Assembly: GCF_011064615.1 (NCBI RefSeq)
Contig: NZ_JAALJH010000055.1
Span: 1 to 64,000 of the forward strand
Source: Aquisphaera insulae
GTDB lineage: Bacteria; Planctomycetota; Planctomycetia; Isosphaerales; Isosphaeraceae
Direction: 5' to 3'
DNA: 64,000 nt
Both the position numbers and the translations under genes were made by a program. Positions 17,803 to 27,586 of the stretch are shown piece by piece (within the stretch, counting starts at the first letter, position 1; each line of letters opens with the position of its first letter). The notes beneath the pieces were generated by a model, which searched no databases, was not told where the DNA came from, and saw only the letters and a list, made by a program, of their open reading frames with translations.

Positions 17803-18729
17803 ATGCGCCTGACGATTGCCCTTCTCTTCGCCTGTTCGGCAGCGACCTCCGCCCTTGCCTTCGCGGACGAGCCGCGTCGCGTCTTCCCGCCATACTCGAG
17901 GCCGACCCTGATCGCCCACCGGGGCGATTCGGGGCGTGCCCCGGAGCACACCATCGCCGCATACAAGCTGGCACTCGAAGCGAACGCGGACTTCGTCGAG
18001 CCCGACCTTCAGGTCACCAAGGATGGTGTCCTCGTCTGCCTGCACGACACCACGCTCGAGCGGACGACGGACGTCGAGACGGTCTTCCCGGGCCGCTCGC
18101 GGACGATCCAGGGCAGGAAGGTCTGGCCGGTCGCCGACTTCACGCTCGAGGAGATCCGCCGCCTCGACGCCGGCTCGTGGAGAGGGCCGGAGTTCCGCGG
18201 ACTCCGCGTGCCCACGCTGCAGGAGATGATCGACGTCGTCAAGGGCCACGCCGGCATCATCCCCGAGACCAAGGCGCCGGAGTCCTACGAAGCCCTCGGC
18301 CTCGACATGGCCGGCCTGCTGATGGACTGCCTCAGGAAGAACGGCCTGGACGGCCCGGGGGCCGACCCGAAGACGCCCGTCGTGGTCCAGTCGTTCAGCC
18401 TCGACAGCATCAAGTCGCTCCGCCGGAAGCATCACTGCAGGCTGCCGATACTGGCCCTCCTCCAGAAGCCCGCGCAAGCCCGGTCCGACGCCCTCGCCGA
18501 GCTCAAGGGCCTGGCCGACGGGATCGCGCCGAACAAGGAGCTCGTGACGGGGGACCCCGAGCTGGTCCGCAACGCCCACGCCCTGGGCCTGAGCGTCACG
18601 GTCTGGACCTTCCGGGCCGGCCGGACCGGCTCGTTTGCGACCGTCCGGGACGAGATGGCCCACTTCCTATACGAGTTGAAGGTTGACGCCGTCTTCACGG
18701 ACAATCCCGACCAGTTCCCCGGCCGATGA
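17803..18729 (+). CDS. Secreted glycerophosphodiester phosphodiesterase
   Basis: 308 residues with a signal peptide (about 1-21). The GDPD TIM-barrel active site is complete: HRG at 39-41, Glu48 in PEHT, Glu66 and Asp68 in VEPDLQVTKDG (metal ligands) and His81 in CLHDTTLERTTD (acid/base). Enzymes of this type hydrolyse glycerophosphodiesters to glycerol-3-phosphate and an alcohol, releasing phosphate or carbon from phospholipid headgroups in the periplasm. The length and the ETK strand (IIPETKAP) fit the secreted GlpQ group rather than cytoplasmic UgpQ. Residues 85-98 contain a short insertion (VETVFPGRSRTIQG) typical of family variation. Confidence 0.9.
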   Translation: MRLTIALLFACSAATSALAFADEPRRVFPPYSRPTLIAHRGDSGRAPEHTIAAYKLALEANADFVEPDLQVTKDGVLVCLHDTTLERTTDVETVFPGRSRTIQGRKVWPVADFTLEEIRRLDAGSWRGPEFRGLRVPTLQEMIDVVKGHAGIIPETKAPESYEALGLDMAGLLMDCLRKNGLDGPGADPKTPVVVQSFSLDSIKSLRRKHHCRLPILALLQKPAQARSDALAELKGLADGIAPNKELVTGDPELVRNAHALGLSVTVWTFRAGRTGSFATVRDEMAHFLYELKVDAVFTDNPDQFPGR

Positions 18730-18870
18730 GGAGGTCGGCTGGGTCGTGCGATCCTTCCTCGGTCGGGACGGCCCCGGCCGTTCTCTCTTGCCGCCAGTCC
18801 GTCCCCGTCGCACAATCGATGCGACGAGACCGTACCCTCGTCGCGTCGATCCCACCGACAAGAGCCCGCC

Positions 18871-21279
18871 GTGACCCGATTCCAGCGACGGAACACGCTG
18901 TCCGCCTGGCTCACCCTTGCCGTGACAGTCCTCTCACTGTCGGGCCGGTCCATGGTACGCGCCGAGGACACGCCGGGCCTGAACCGCCAGGTCATGCCGC
19001 TGCTCACGTCGCGGTGTGTCAAGTGTCACGGGCCGGCGGTGCGGAAGGGGGAGCTGAACCTGGCCACGCCTCGAGGCCTCGCTCGCGGCGGCAAGGCCGG
19101 CCCGGCGATCGTCCCCGGCAGCCTCGATGAGAGCCCCCTCTGGGAAGCCGTTGCCGCCGACGAGATGCCGCCGAAGGAGCCGCTCAAGCCGGACGAGAAG
19201 GCCATCCTCCGGCGCTGGATCGAGGCGGGGGCGCCCGGCCTGCCGAAGCTGTCTCCGGGCGATTCGCCGGCCTCGGACCACTGGGCCTTCGCGCCCCCAT
19301 CGCGGCCCGTACCGCCCGCCGTGCGCGAGGCCACCCGCATCCGGAACGAGGTCGATCGCTTCCTCCAGGCCGCGCTCGAGGCCCGTGGGCTCACGCTCGG
19401 GCCGGAGGCCGACCGCGCCACCTTGATTCGCAGGGTCGCGCTCAACCTGACGGGGCTGCCTCCGACTCCCGACGAGATCGCCCGATTCGTCCACGATCCG
19501 GCTCCGGACGCCTACGAGCGGCTGATCGACCGATTCCTCGATTCGCCTCGCTATGGGGAGCGCTGGGGGAAGCTCTGGCTGGATGCCTCCGGTTACGCCG
19601 ACTCCAACGGCTATTTCAACGCGGACACCGACCGGCCGCATGCCCATCGCTATCGCGATTACGTGATCCGGAGCTGGGCCGAGGATCGTCCCCTGGACCG
19701 GTTCATCGGTGAGCAGATCGCGGGGGACGAGCTGGCGGGATATCGCCCCGGCGCCGAGGTGAGCCTGCCGATGGTCGACCCGCTGATCGCGACCCATTTC
19801 CTCCGGAACGCCCCCGACGGGACGGGCGAAAGCGACGGCAACCCCGACGAGCTCCGTGCGGACCGCTACGCCGTCCTCGAGGGGACGACTCAGATCGTCG
19901 GCTCCACGCTCCTCGGGGTGAGCCTCCAGTGCGCGCGATGCCACGACCACAAGTTCGAGCCGATCACCCAGCGCGACTACTACTCCCTCTATGCCATCCT
20001 CGCCCCGGCCTACAACGTGGCGAGCTGGGTGAAGCCCGCGACCCGCGTCGTCCTGGGCGCCGCGCCGCCGCGCGAGGTCACGGCCTGGGAGCGACACGTC
20101 GCCGCGATCGACGCCGAGATCGCCGAGCTGAAGTCGAATGCCCTCTTCCGCGATCCCTTCTCGAAGCCGGACCCCAAACGGAAAAAGGTGCTGGAAGACG
20201 CCATCCGCGAGGCGGAAGGGCGACGTCTCCCTCGCCCGGGCTGGATCTCGTTCATCCAGGAGCCGGCCGGGACTCCCCCCTCGGTTCATATCCTGCGTCG
20301 AGGGCTCTACGGCGACGAAGGGCCCGAGGTCGCCCCGGCGCCCCCCAGCATCCTCTCCGACCCGGACAATCCCTTCGACGCCTCGGCATCGCCCGGGGGC
20401 ACGTCCGGTCGCAGGCTTGCCTTCGCCCGATGGCTGACGCGTCCGGGGTCCAGGGCCTCGGCCCTGCTGGCCCGGGTGACCGCCAACCGGATCTGGCAGG
20501 GGCATTTCGGGACCGGGCTGGTCTCGACGCCGGACAACCTCGGCTATTCCGGATCGCCTCCGTCGCATCCGGAGCTCCTCGAGTTCCTGGCCCGGGAGCT
20601 CGCCGCCCGCGGCTGGAGCGCGAAGGCCCTGCATCGGCAGATCCTCCTGTCGGCGGCCTATCGACAGTCGAGCCGAGCCGACGCGCACGCGATGGAGGCC
20701 GACCCGGACAACCTCCTGATCGGCCGGTTCCCGGTCCGCCGCCTCGACGCCGAGACGATCCGGGACGCGATGCTCGCCGTCTCCGGCGAGCTCGACGCGA
20801 GAGCGGGGGGCCCGTACGTGCCGACGACGCTCGACGGGAACGGAGAGGTTATCGTCCGCGAGGAGACGGATGGGGCGCACCGCCGTTCCGTCTATCTCCA
20901 GCAGCGCCGGACCCAGGTCGTCAGCTTCCTCGACGTCTTCGACGCCCCCTCGATCGTCACGAATTGCACCCGCCGAAGCTGCACCACCATGCCGCTCCAG
21001 TCGCTCAGCCTGCTCAACTCCGACTTCGTCGCCGCGAGGGCCCGCGCCTTCGCCGACCGTCTCAGGCGTGACGTAGGCGACGACCAGGGATCGCGGCTCG
21101 ATCGAGCCTTCCTCCTGGCGGCCGGACGGCTTCCGTCGGCGGCCGAGCGGGAGGCCGCGATCGGCTTCCTGTCCGACCAGCCGGATCGCTATGCCGGTCG
21201 GGACGACGCGCCGAACGAGGCGTGGATCGACTTCTGCCAGACGCTCCTCGGCAGCAACGCATTCCTGTACGAGGATTGA
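18871..21279 (+). CDS. PSCyt1-DUF1549-DUF1553 cytochrome-domain protein
   Basis: 802 residues, signal peptide about 1-32. A planctomycete-type cytochrome c domain (PSCyt1) comes first with one haem motif, CVKCH (about residue 50), then DUF1549 (PSCyt2, about 150-360, including SPRYGERWGKLWLDA and a CARCHDHKFEPI haem-like motif) and DUF1553 (PSD1, about 510-770, with SHPELLEFLARELAARGWS and the C-terminal MPLQSLSLLNSDF). Proteins of this set are exported, highly paralogous in planctomycetes and of unknown substrate; a role in periplasmic oxidation of complex carbohydrates has been suggested. The DUF1501 gene follows after 4 bp, so the two form the usual operon pair. Confidence 0.93.
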   Translation: MTRFQRRNTLSAWLTLAVTVLSLSGRSMVRAEDTPGLNRQVMPLLTSRCVKCHGPAVRKGELNLATPRGLARGGKAGPAIVPGSLDESPLWEAVAADEMPPKEPLKPDEKAILRRWIEAGAPGLPKLSPGDSPASDHWAFAPPSRPVPPAVREATRIRNEVDRFLQAALEARGLTLGPEADRATLIRRVALNLTGLPPTPDEIARFVHDPAPDAYERLIDRFLDSPRYGERWGKLWLDASGYADSNGYFNADTDRPHAHRYRDYVIRSWAEDRPLDRFIGEQIAGDELAGYRPGAEVSLPMVDPLIATHFLRNAPDGTGESDGNPDELRADRYAVLEGTTQIVGSTLLGVSLQCARCHDHKFEPITQRDYYSLYAILAPAYNVASWVKPATRVVLGAAPPREVTAWERHVAAIDAEIAELKSNALFRDPFSKPDPKRKKVLEDAIREAEGRRLPRPGWISFIQEPAGTPPSVHILRRGLYGDEGPEVAPAPPSILSDPDNPFDASASPGGTSGRRLAFARWLTRPGSRASALLARVTANRIWQGHFGTGLVSTPDNLGYSGSPPSHPELLEFLARELAARGWSAKALHRQILLSAAYRQSSRADAHAMEADPDNLLIGRFPVRRLDAETIRDAMLAVSGELDARAGGPYVPTTLDGNGEVIVREETDGAHRRSVYLQQRRTQVVSFLDVFDAPSIVTNCTRRSCTTMPLQSLSLLNSDFVAARARAFADRLRRDVGDDQGSRLDRAFLLAAGRLPSAAEREAAIGFLSDQPDRYAGRDDAPNEAWIDFCQTLLGSNAFLYED

Positions 21280-21283
21280 CCTC

Positions 21284-22687
21284 ATGGACAGCTCGCACTT
21301 CGGATCGAATCGACGTGCGTTCCTGGGCCGGACGGTCGGGGCACTCGGCCCGCTCGCGCTGGCCCATCTCCTCGAGCAGGATCGCGGCGGTGCCTCGGCG
21401 AGCGAACCGTCCCCCGGCCTCCCCACGGCCAAGGCGAGATCCGTCATCTGCCTCTTCCAGCACGGCGGTCCGAGCCAGATGGACCTCTTCGACCGCAAGC
21501 CGATGCTGACCAAATGGCACGGCAAGCCCCATCCCGGCCAGCTCGAGGTGCACTTCGACAAGCAGGCGGGGAACGTGCTCGGCTCGCCGTTCGCCTTCAG
21601 GCCCCGGGGCGAGTCCGGCATCGAGCTCTCGGAGCTCCTCCCGGGCATCTCGTCGATCGCCGACGAGATCACCCTGGTCCGATCGATGACCACGGAGTCG
21701 GTCGACCACGAGTCGGCACTCCGGCTCATCCACTCCGGCAAGTTCCAGGCGGGCAGGCCGACCTGGGGCTCCTGGGTCATCTATGCCCTGGGGACGGAGA
21801 ACCGCAACCTGCCGGCCTACGTGGTCCTCTCCGATCCCGGCGGACTGCCGGTCGATGGCGTGCGGAACTGGACCTCGGGCTGGCTCCCGGCGGTCTACCA
21901 GGGGACGCCGTTCCGCCCGGGCGGCTCGCCCGTCCTCAACCTGGCCACGCCGTCGCGGGTCCCCTCGGCGGCCCGCGAGGCGCAGCTTCGGCTCCTCGAC
22001 ACGCTGAACCGGGCCCATCTCGAAGGCCACCCCGGCAACTCGGAGCTCGAGGCGCGGATCTCCAACTACGAGACCGCCGCGCGGATGCAGACGGCCGTCC
22101 CCGAATGCCTGGACCTCGCCTCCGAGAGCCTTGCCACTCGCCGGATGTACGGGCTCGAAGATCCGGCCACCCGCGAATACGGCTCGCGGTGCCTGCTGGC
22201 ACGCCGGCTCGTCGAGCGCGGCGTCCGTTTCGTCCAGGTCTTCCTCAGCGGGCAGCCCTGGGACACGCACAGCAAGAACGCCGAGACGCTTCGAGGCCTC
22301 TGCCGACGCACCGACGGGCCGAGCGCGGCGCTCGTGAAGGACCTGAAGCAACGGGGGCTGCTCGACTCGACCATCGTCCTCTGGACGGGCGAGTTCGGCC
22401 GCTTGCCGATCTCGCAGGGGACCGACGGCCGCGACCACAACCGACACGGCTTCTCCCTCTGGCTCGCCGGCGGAGGCTTCAAGGCCGGCTACTCCCACGG
22501 CCAGACCGACGACTTCGGCTACAAGTCCGTGGAGGACGTCGTCACCGTCCACGACCTCCAGGCGACCCTCCTCCACGCCCTCGGCCTGGACCATCGCCGC
22601 CTCACCTACCAGCACGACGGCCGCGCGGACAGCCTGACCGACCCCGACGTCACGAACGCCCGCGTCGTCGGCGAGCTGCTGGCATGA
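21284..22687 (+). CDS. Tat-exported DUF1501 protein
   Basis: 467 residues. The N-terminus NRRAFLGRTVGALGPLALAHLL is a twin-arginine signal. The body is DUF1501, a sulfatase/alkaline-phosphatase-like fold, with CLFQHGGPSQMDLFDRKP near residue 50, TTESVDHESA and GEFGRLPISQGTDGRDHNRHGFS near 380-400 which carry likely metal-binding Asp and His residues. It is paired with the preceding PSCyt1/DUF1553 gene in the arrangement seen throughout planctomycetes. The two proteins presumably act together in the periplasm, but the reaction is not known. Start ATG at 21284 is chosen because the signal peptide begins there; the frame is open to 21191 inside the upstream gene. Confidence 0.93.
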   Translation: MDSSHFGSNRRAFLGRTVGALGPLALAHLLEQDRGGASASEPSPGLPTAKARSVICLFQHGGPSQMDLFDRKPMLTKWHGKPHPGQLEVHFDKQAGNVLGSPFAFRPRGESGIELSELLPGISSIADEITLVRSMTTESVDHESALRLIHSGKFQAGRPTWGSWVIYALGTENRNLPAYVVLSDPGGLPVDGVRNWTSGWLPAVYQGTPFRPGGSPVLNLATPSRVPSAAREAQLRLLDTLNRAHLEGHPGNSELEARISNYETAARMQTAVPECLDLASESLATRRMYGLEDPATREYGSRCLLARRLVERGVRFVQVFLSGQPWDTHSKNAETLRGLCRRTDGPSAALVKDLKQRGLLDSTIVLWTGEFGRLPISQGTDGRDHNRHGFSLWLAGGGFKAGYSHGQTDDFGYKSVEDVVTVHDLQATLLHALGLDHRRLTYQHDGRADSLTDPDVTNARVVGELLA

Positions 22688-22741
22688 CCCGTCCACTCCG
22701 CGAACCTGCCGCGCGGCTCATCGGTGGGACCTCGCTCCGCT

Positions 22742-22757
22742 TCAGATTATCTGATAA
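22742..22757. promoter_or_regulatory. Overlapping palindromes, candidate GntR operator
   Basis: TCAGATTATCTGA (22742-22754) is a perfect palindrome around one base, and TTATCTGATAA (22747-22757) is a second one overlapping it. They stand about 40 bp before the GntR-family gene, in the only AT-rich stretch nearby, and look like a self-regulatory operator controlling the regulator and the two downstream genes. The sequence does not match the classical FadR-type TnGTnnnACnA core. Confidence 0.55.
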
Positions 22758-22796
22758 AGTTAAGAACCCTCGAATCATGACCGATGGGGAGGAACG

Positions 22797-23474
22797 ATGC
22801 TGGAAACCGTGGAAAGACCGAAGCTTCGGGACGTCGTGGCGGAGCGGCTTAAGTCCTATATTGTGGATGCAAACCTCCGGCCCGGGGATCGCCTGCCCAC
22901 GGAGAACGACCTGGCGAAGCAATTCGGGGTGAGCCGGCTGAGCCTTCGCGAGGCGACCAAGTCGCTGGAGTTCCTGGGTATCCTGGAGGCGCGACCGGGG
23001 CGGGGATTGACCGTCGGCCGCGTCGACATGGATCGAGTCACGGAATACCTGGGCTTCCATCCGGCGTTGCAGGACCTCTCGCCCCGGGTCCTCGTCGACA
23101 CCCGCATCGTCGTGGAGGCCGGCGTGCTGCCTCACGTCGCCCGCCGCATGGCGGACGACCCGGCGCTCTTCGAAAAGCTCGACGGGATCAATCGACAACT
23201 CCGCCAGTCCCGCGATCTGGCCGCGGGCGTCGAGCTGGATCGGGAGTTTCATCAGAACCTGATCGCGGCCAGCGGGCTGTCTCCCTTCGAGGCCTTCGGC
23301 GACCTGCTCGGAGTTTTCTTCCGGAGGTACGGCAAGCACCTCGACGTGGAAAAATCGGTGCGCGGGCATCAGGTTATCATCGATGCCCTGAAGGCCGGCG
23401 ATCTCACCACGGCCGACCGCGAGATCCGGACCCACATCGAGTATTATTTCAACCTCCTGGAGAGGTCGGAATGA
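22797..23474 (+). CDS. GntR-family transcriptional regulator, FadR/FCD subfamily
   Basis: 225 residues. An N-terminal winged helix (about 8-76, with LRPGDRLPTENDLAKQFGVSRLSLREATKSLE) is followed by an all-helical FCD ligand-binding domain (about 95-215) containing the Asp/His ligands typical of metal-dependent FCD folds (DTRIVVEAGVLPHVA, ELDREFHQNL, RGHQVIIDAL). Such regulators sense small carboxylic acids or sugar acids. The gene starts the cluster 22797-28894 and its stop overlaps the next start (ATGA at 23471-23474), so it very likely regulates the exported DUF1592/DUF1552 pair. A double palindrome lies just upstream. A GGGGAGG sequence precedes the ATG. Confidence 0.92.
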   Translation: MLETVERPKLRDVVAERLKSYIVDANLRPGDRLPTENDLAKQFGVSRLSLREATKSLEFLGILEARPGRGLTVGRVDMDRVTEYLGFHPALQDLSPRVLVDTRIVVEAGVLPHVARRMADDPALFEKLDGINRQLRQSRDLAAGVELDREFHQNLIAASGLSPFEAFGDLLGVFFRRYGKHLDVEKSVRGHQVIIDALKAGDLTTADREIRTHIEYYFNLLERSE

Positions 23475-26400
23475 GCACCCTCGCCCGTTTCGCTCGTTCG
23501 TCTCAACCGGCGATCGCGATGGCCCTTACCCTGCTCGCCACGGCCGCCAGGGCGGCCGACGGCCCCGAATCCTTCCAGGTCCTCGCCCGATCGTACGACG
23601 GCGAGGTCCGCCCCCTGATGGGCAAGTTCTGCCTGGGCTGCCACTCGACCAAGGAAAAAGCCGGCGACCTGGACCTGGAGACCTTCGCGAGGCTGGATGA
23701 CATCCGCAAGGCTCCCGGCACCTGGAAGAAGGTCGCCGAACAGCTCGGCTCCGGCGAGATGCCTCCCAAGGACGAGGACCAGCCGACCACGACCGAGCGG
23801 AACGCGCTCCAGGGCTGGGTCGCCCGCTACCTGCGAGCCGAGGCGTATGCGAACGCCGGCGATCCCGGCCCCGTGGTGCTGCGACGGCTGAACAACGCCC
23901 AGTATGCCTACACCCTCCGCGACCTGACCGGGCACGACTACCAGCCTACCCGCGACCTGCCGGCCGACTCCGCCGCCGGCGAGGGCTTCACGAACACGGG
24001 CGATGCCCTCGTGATGTCCCCCGCCCTGCTGGGGAAGTACCTCGACGCCGCGAAGCGTGTCGCCGCGCATGCCATGCCCCTGCCGGACGGCTTCCGGTTC
24101 GTCAACGGCGAGACCCGCCGCGACTGGACGGAGGAGATCCTGGCCTCGATCCGCGGCCTCTACGCCCGCCACGCCGACGCCGAGGGGAAGATCCCGCTCG
24201 ACCGATACGTGGCCGCGGCCTTCGAGGCCCGGGACGCCGCGGCCGGGAGCTATCCGGCGATCGCGGCGCGTCGCGGGCTCAACGCTCGCTATCTCGAGGC
24301 GGTGGGCAGGGCACTCGCGGGCGGAGAGCCCTCGCCGATCCTCGACCCGATCCGTGGCCGATGGGAGTCGGCGACCGCGGCCGACCTGCCGTCGATCGTC
24401 GCCGAGATCGACGGCTGGCGGAACGCCCTGACGAGATTCCAGTCGGTCGGCCACATGAAGCCCTGGATGGTCGCCGTGGACCCGGTCGTCGGCCACCAGC
24501 AGATCCGCGTCAAGCTGCCCGACTCGGCCGACGGCCGAGAGGTCCTCGTCCACCTCTCGGCAGGGGACGCGGCCGATGGCAAGACGCCGGGCACGATCGT
24601 CTGGGAAAACCTGCGGCTCGCCCGGCCGGGGCACCCCGAGATCGCGCTCCGGGACGTCCAGGCGATCGCGGAGGGGATGAAGGCGTGGCGGGCCAGGGTC
24701 ATCGATTCCCTGGTCCCCAGCCTGGCCGCCACGGCCGAGGCGCTCGCCGCGAAGGGGAAGGTCGACGGCGGCGAGCTCGCCAGGAAGCACGGGCTCGACC
24801 CGGCGATCCTGGGGGCCTGGCTCGACGCGTTCGGGATCGGCCCGGGCCGGGCCGTGAAGCTCGACCTGTTCACCGAGCGGATGACGAAGGCCGGCGGTTA
24901 TGACGCGGCCGCGGGCTGGGGGAACGGCGAGACGCCCCTCGTGCTCGCCAATTCCTCGGAGGAGACGCTCCACGTCCCGGGCGAGCTGAAGGGCCGAGGC
25001 GTGGTCGTACATCCCTCGCCCACGCTGCGGGCGGCGGTCGCTTGGACTTGCCCGAAGGCCGGCGAGTACCGGGCGGAGGCCAGGGTCCAGCACGCGCACC
25101 CGGCCTGCGGCAATGGCACCGCCTGGCGGCTAGAGGTGCGCAAGGGAGCCGAGAAGATCGCCCTGGCCGAGGGGAACACGGCGGGCGGAGCGGTCATCCC
25201 GGTCGGTCCCTTCGGCCCGTTCATCCTGTCGGCCGGCGACCTCATCGTCCTGACGATCGGCTCTCGCGACGGCAACCACGCGTGCGACCTGACGGCCGTC
25301 GATCTGACCGTGAAGGCGACCGGTTCGAACGCCCCGACCTGGGCGATGGCCCGCGAGGTCTCCGGCGACGCCCTGGCCTCCAACCCTCACGCGGACGCCC
25401 ACGGCAACCCCGCCGTCTGGAAGTTCTTCCGCGAGTTCGACGGCGCGTCCTCCGGGCTCACGATCCCGGGCGATTCCCTGCTCGCTCGTTGGCTGAACAC
25501 GCCCGACCCGGCCGCCAAGGCCGAGCTGGCCGCCAGGCTCAAGAGGCTGCTCGCCGAGGGTCCCCGGGGCGCCTCACCGGCCGACGCCGCCCTCCATCGA
25601 GGGCTGACGACGCCGGGCGGGCCGATCATCCCGGCGACCCCCTCCGTCGGGCCGATCCCCGACGGGTCGCCGTGGGGCCTGGCTCGCGCCGCATTCGGCC
25701 CGGGGGCCGCGGCCGGCGACATCAGCCAGGCCGACATGGCCGTCCGCGGCCCGCACGCGATCGCGGTCCGGATCCCGGCGGAGCTGGCCGCCGGGGCCGA
25801 CCTCGTCGGCTCCGTCACGCTCCGACCCGCCGCCGGCGGCGAGGACCTGCTGCAGGCCCGCGTCGCCATCGGCACCCGGCCGGCCTCGCGCGGCTTCCGC
25901 CCCGACACGTCGATCGTGGCGGCGACACCCGCGGCCGAGGCCCGCCTGAAGCGAGCCTTCGAAGCGTTCCGCGCGACCTTCCCGGCCGCCGTCTGCTACG
26001 CCAAGATCGTCCCCGTGGACGAGGCCGTGACCCTGACCCTCTTCCACCGCGAGGACGAACCGCTGCGCCGCCTCTTCCTCGACGAGGCCGAGGCCGCGAA
26101 GCTCGACCGGCTCTGGACCGAGCTCCACTTCGTCAGCCGCGACGCCCTCACCCAGGTCGAGGCGTTCACGCACCTGATGGAGTACGCCACCCAGGACGGC
26201 GACCCGCGCCTCTTCGAGCCCTACCGCAAGCCGATCCACGACCACGCCGACGCCTTCCGCAAGGAGCTCGTCGCGGCCGAGCCGAAGCACCTCGACGCCC
26301 TGATCGCGTTCGCCCCGCTGGCCTACCGCCGGCCCCTCGCCGATCGCGAGGCCCGCGAGCTCCGGGCGCTCTATTCGAAGCTCCGGGCCGAGGAGCTGCC

Positions 26401-27547
26401 TCATGAGGAGGCCTTCACGCTGACCCTCGCCCGCGTCCTCGCCTCGCCGGCCTTCCTCTACCGGCTGGAAGCCGCACCCGCCGGCGCGAAGTCATCCCCC
26501 GCGACCGACTGGGAGATGGCCAGCCGGCTCAGCTACTTCCTCACCTCGTCCGCCCCCGACGCCGAGCTCCGCGAGGCCGCCGCCTCCGGCCATCTGGGCA
26601 GCCCCGACGAGCTGGCCGCGCAGGCCCGCCGGCTGCTCAAGTCTCCCCGGGCCCGCCGGCTCGCCGAGGAATTCGCCTGCCAGTGGGTTCATATTTACAA
26701 GTTCGACGCCATCGACGAGAAGAGTGAGCGGCACTTCCCCGCATTCAAGGCCCTCAAGGGGGCGATGTACGAGGAGGCCATCCTCTTCTTCGCCGAGCTG
26801 TTCCGGTCCGACGCCCCCGTGCGGGCCCTTTTCGACGCCGACTTCACTTACCTGAACCAGGCGCTCGCGGAACACTACGGTATCCCGGGCGTAACCGGGC
26901 CGGAATGGCGACGGGTGGACGGCATCCGCAAGCACGGCCGCGGGGGATTGCTCGCGCTCTCGGCGACGCTCGCGAAGCAGTCCGGGGCCTCCCGGACCAG
27001 CCCCATCCTCCGCGGCAACTGGGTGACGGAGGTCCTCCTGGGCGAGCGCGTGCCCAAGCCACCCAAGAACGTCCCGATGCTCCCCGACGACGAGGCCGCC
27101 GGCGGCGGGCTCTCCGTCCGCCAGCTCACCGAGCGGCACAGCAAGGACGTGAAGTGCTCCGGCTGCCACCTCAAGATGGACCCCTACGGCTACTCCCTGG
27201 AAGCCTACGACGCCATCGGCCACCTTCGCACCAAGGATGCGGCCGGCCTGCCGATCGACGACCACGCCAGGCTCCTCGACGGGACCGAATTCGACGGCCT
27301 CGACGGCCTCCGCAACCTCCTCCTGGGCCCGCGCCGGCAGGACGTGGAACGCCAGTTCTGCAAGAAGCTCCTCGGCTACGCCCTGGGCCGGGGCGTCCTC
27401 CTGACCGACGAGCCGCTGCTGGAAGAAATCCACAACCGCCTCGGCGCCGAAGGGGGTAAGATCTCCTCGGTCATCGATGCCATCGTCCGCAGCCGCCAGT
27501 TCCGCGAGGTCCGCGGGGCCTCGCCCGCCGTCGCCGATTCGCACTGA
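23471..27547 (+). CDS. Multi-domain exported cytochrome-like protein, DUF1587/1595/1592/1588/1585
   Basis: 1358 residues with a signal peptide (about 1-29). A PSCyt1-like segment has haem motif CLGCH (about 56), then DUF1587 (RRLNNAQYAYTLRDLTG, about 138-205), a long middle region that includes a beta-rich carbohydrate-binding-like section (about 480-620), DUF1595 (about 930-1000), DUF1592 (SRLSYFLTSSAPD onward, about 1015-1145), DUF1588 with a second motif CSGCH (about 1232) and DUF1585 at the C-terminus (KKLLGYALGRG). This is the large-type planctomycete cytochrome, longer than the usual 750-1000 because of the insert in the middle. It overlaps the GntR regulator by 4 bp and is followed after 39 bp by its DUF1552 partner. 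Substrate unknown. Confidence 0.92.
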   Translation: MSTLARFARSSQPAIAMALTLLATAARAADGPESFQVLARSYDGEVRPLMGKFCLGCHSTKEKAGDLDLETFARLDDIRKAPGTWKKVAEQLGSGEMPPKDEDQPTTTERNALQGWVARYLRAEAYANAGDPGPVVLRRLNNAQYAYTLRDLTGHDYQPTRDLPADSAAGEGFTNTGDALVMSPALLGKYLDAAKRVAAHAMPLPDGFRFVNGETRRDWTEEILASIRGLYARHADAEGKIPLDRYVAAAFEARDAAAGSYPAIAARRGLNARYLEAVGRALAGGEPSPILDPIRGRWESATAADLPSIVAEIDGWRNALTRFQSVGHMKPWMVAVDPVVGHQQIRVKLPDSADGREVLVHLSAGDAADGKTPGTIVWENLRLARPGHPEIALRDVQAIAEGMKAWRARVIDSLVPSLAATAEALAAKGKVDGGELARKHGLDPAILGAWLDAFGIGPGRAVKLDLFTERMTKAGGYDAAAGWGNGETPLVLANSSEETLHVPGELKGRGVVVHPSPTLRAAVAWTCPKAGEYRAEARVQHAHPACGNGTAWRLEVRKGAEKIALAEGNTAGGAVIPVGPFGPFILSAGDLIVLTIGSRDGNHACDLTAVDLTVKATGSNAPTWAMAREVSGDALASNPHADAHGNPAVWKFFREFDGASSGLTIPGDSLLARWLNTPDPAAKAELAARLKRLLAEGPRGASPADAALHRGLTTPGGPIIPATPSVGPIPDGSPWGLARAAFGPGAAAGDISQADMAVRGPHAIAVRIPAELAAGADLVGSVTLRPAAGGEDLLQARVAIGTRPASRGFRPDTSIVAATPAAEARLKRAFEAFRATFPAAVCYAKIVPVDEAVTLTLFHREDEPLRRLFLDEAEAAKLDRLWTELHFVSRDALTQVEAFTHLMEYATQDGDPRLFEPYRKPIHDHADAFRKELVAAEPKHLDALIAFAPLAYRRPLADREARELRALYSKLRAEELPHEEAFTLTLARVLASPAFLYRLEAAPAGAKSSPATDWEMASRLSYFLTSSAPDAELREAAASGHLGSPDELAAQARRLLKSPRARRLAEEFACQWVHIYKFDAIDEKSERHFPAFKALKGAMYEEAILFFAELFRSDAPVRALFDADFTYLNQALAEHYGIPGVTGPEWRRVDGIRKHGRGGLLALSATLAKQSGASRTSPILRGNWVTEVLLGERVPKPPKNVPMLPDDEAAGGGLSVRQLTERHSKDVKCSGCHLKMDPYGYSLEAYDAIGHLRTKDAAGLPIDDHARLLDGTEFDGLDGLRNLLLGPRRQDVERQFCKKLLGYALGRGVLLTDEPLLEEIHNRLGAEGGKISSVIDAIVRSRQFREVRGASPAVADSH

Positions 27548-27586
27548 AGCGCCCCCTCCACCATCCCCTTGACCTCGAGGTCCGCC

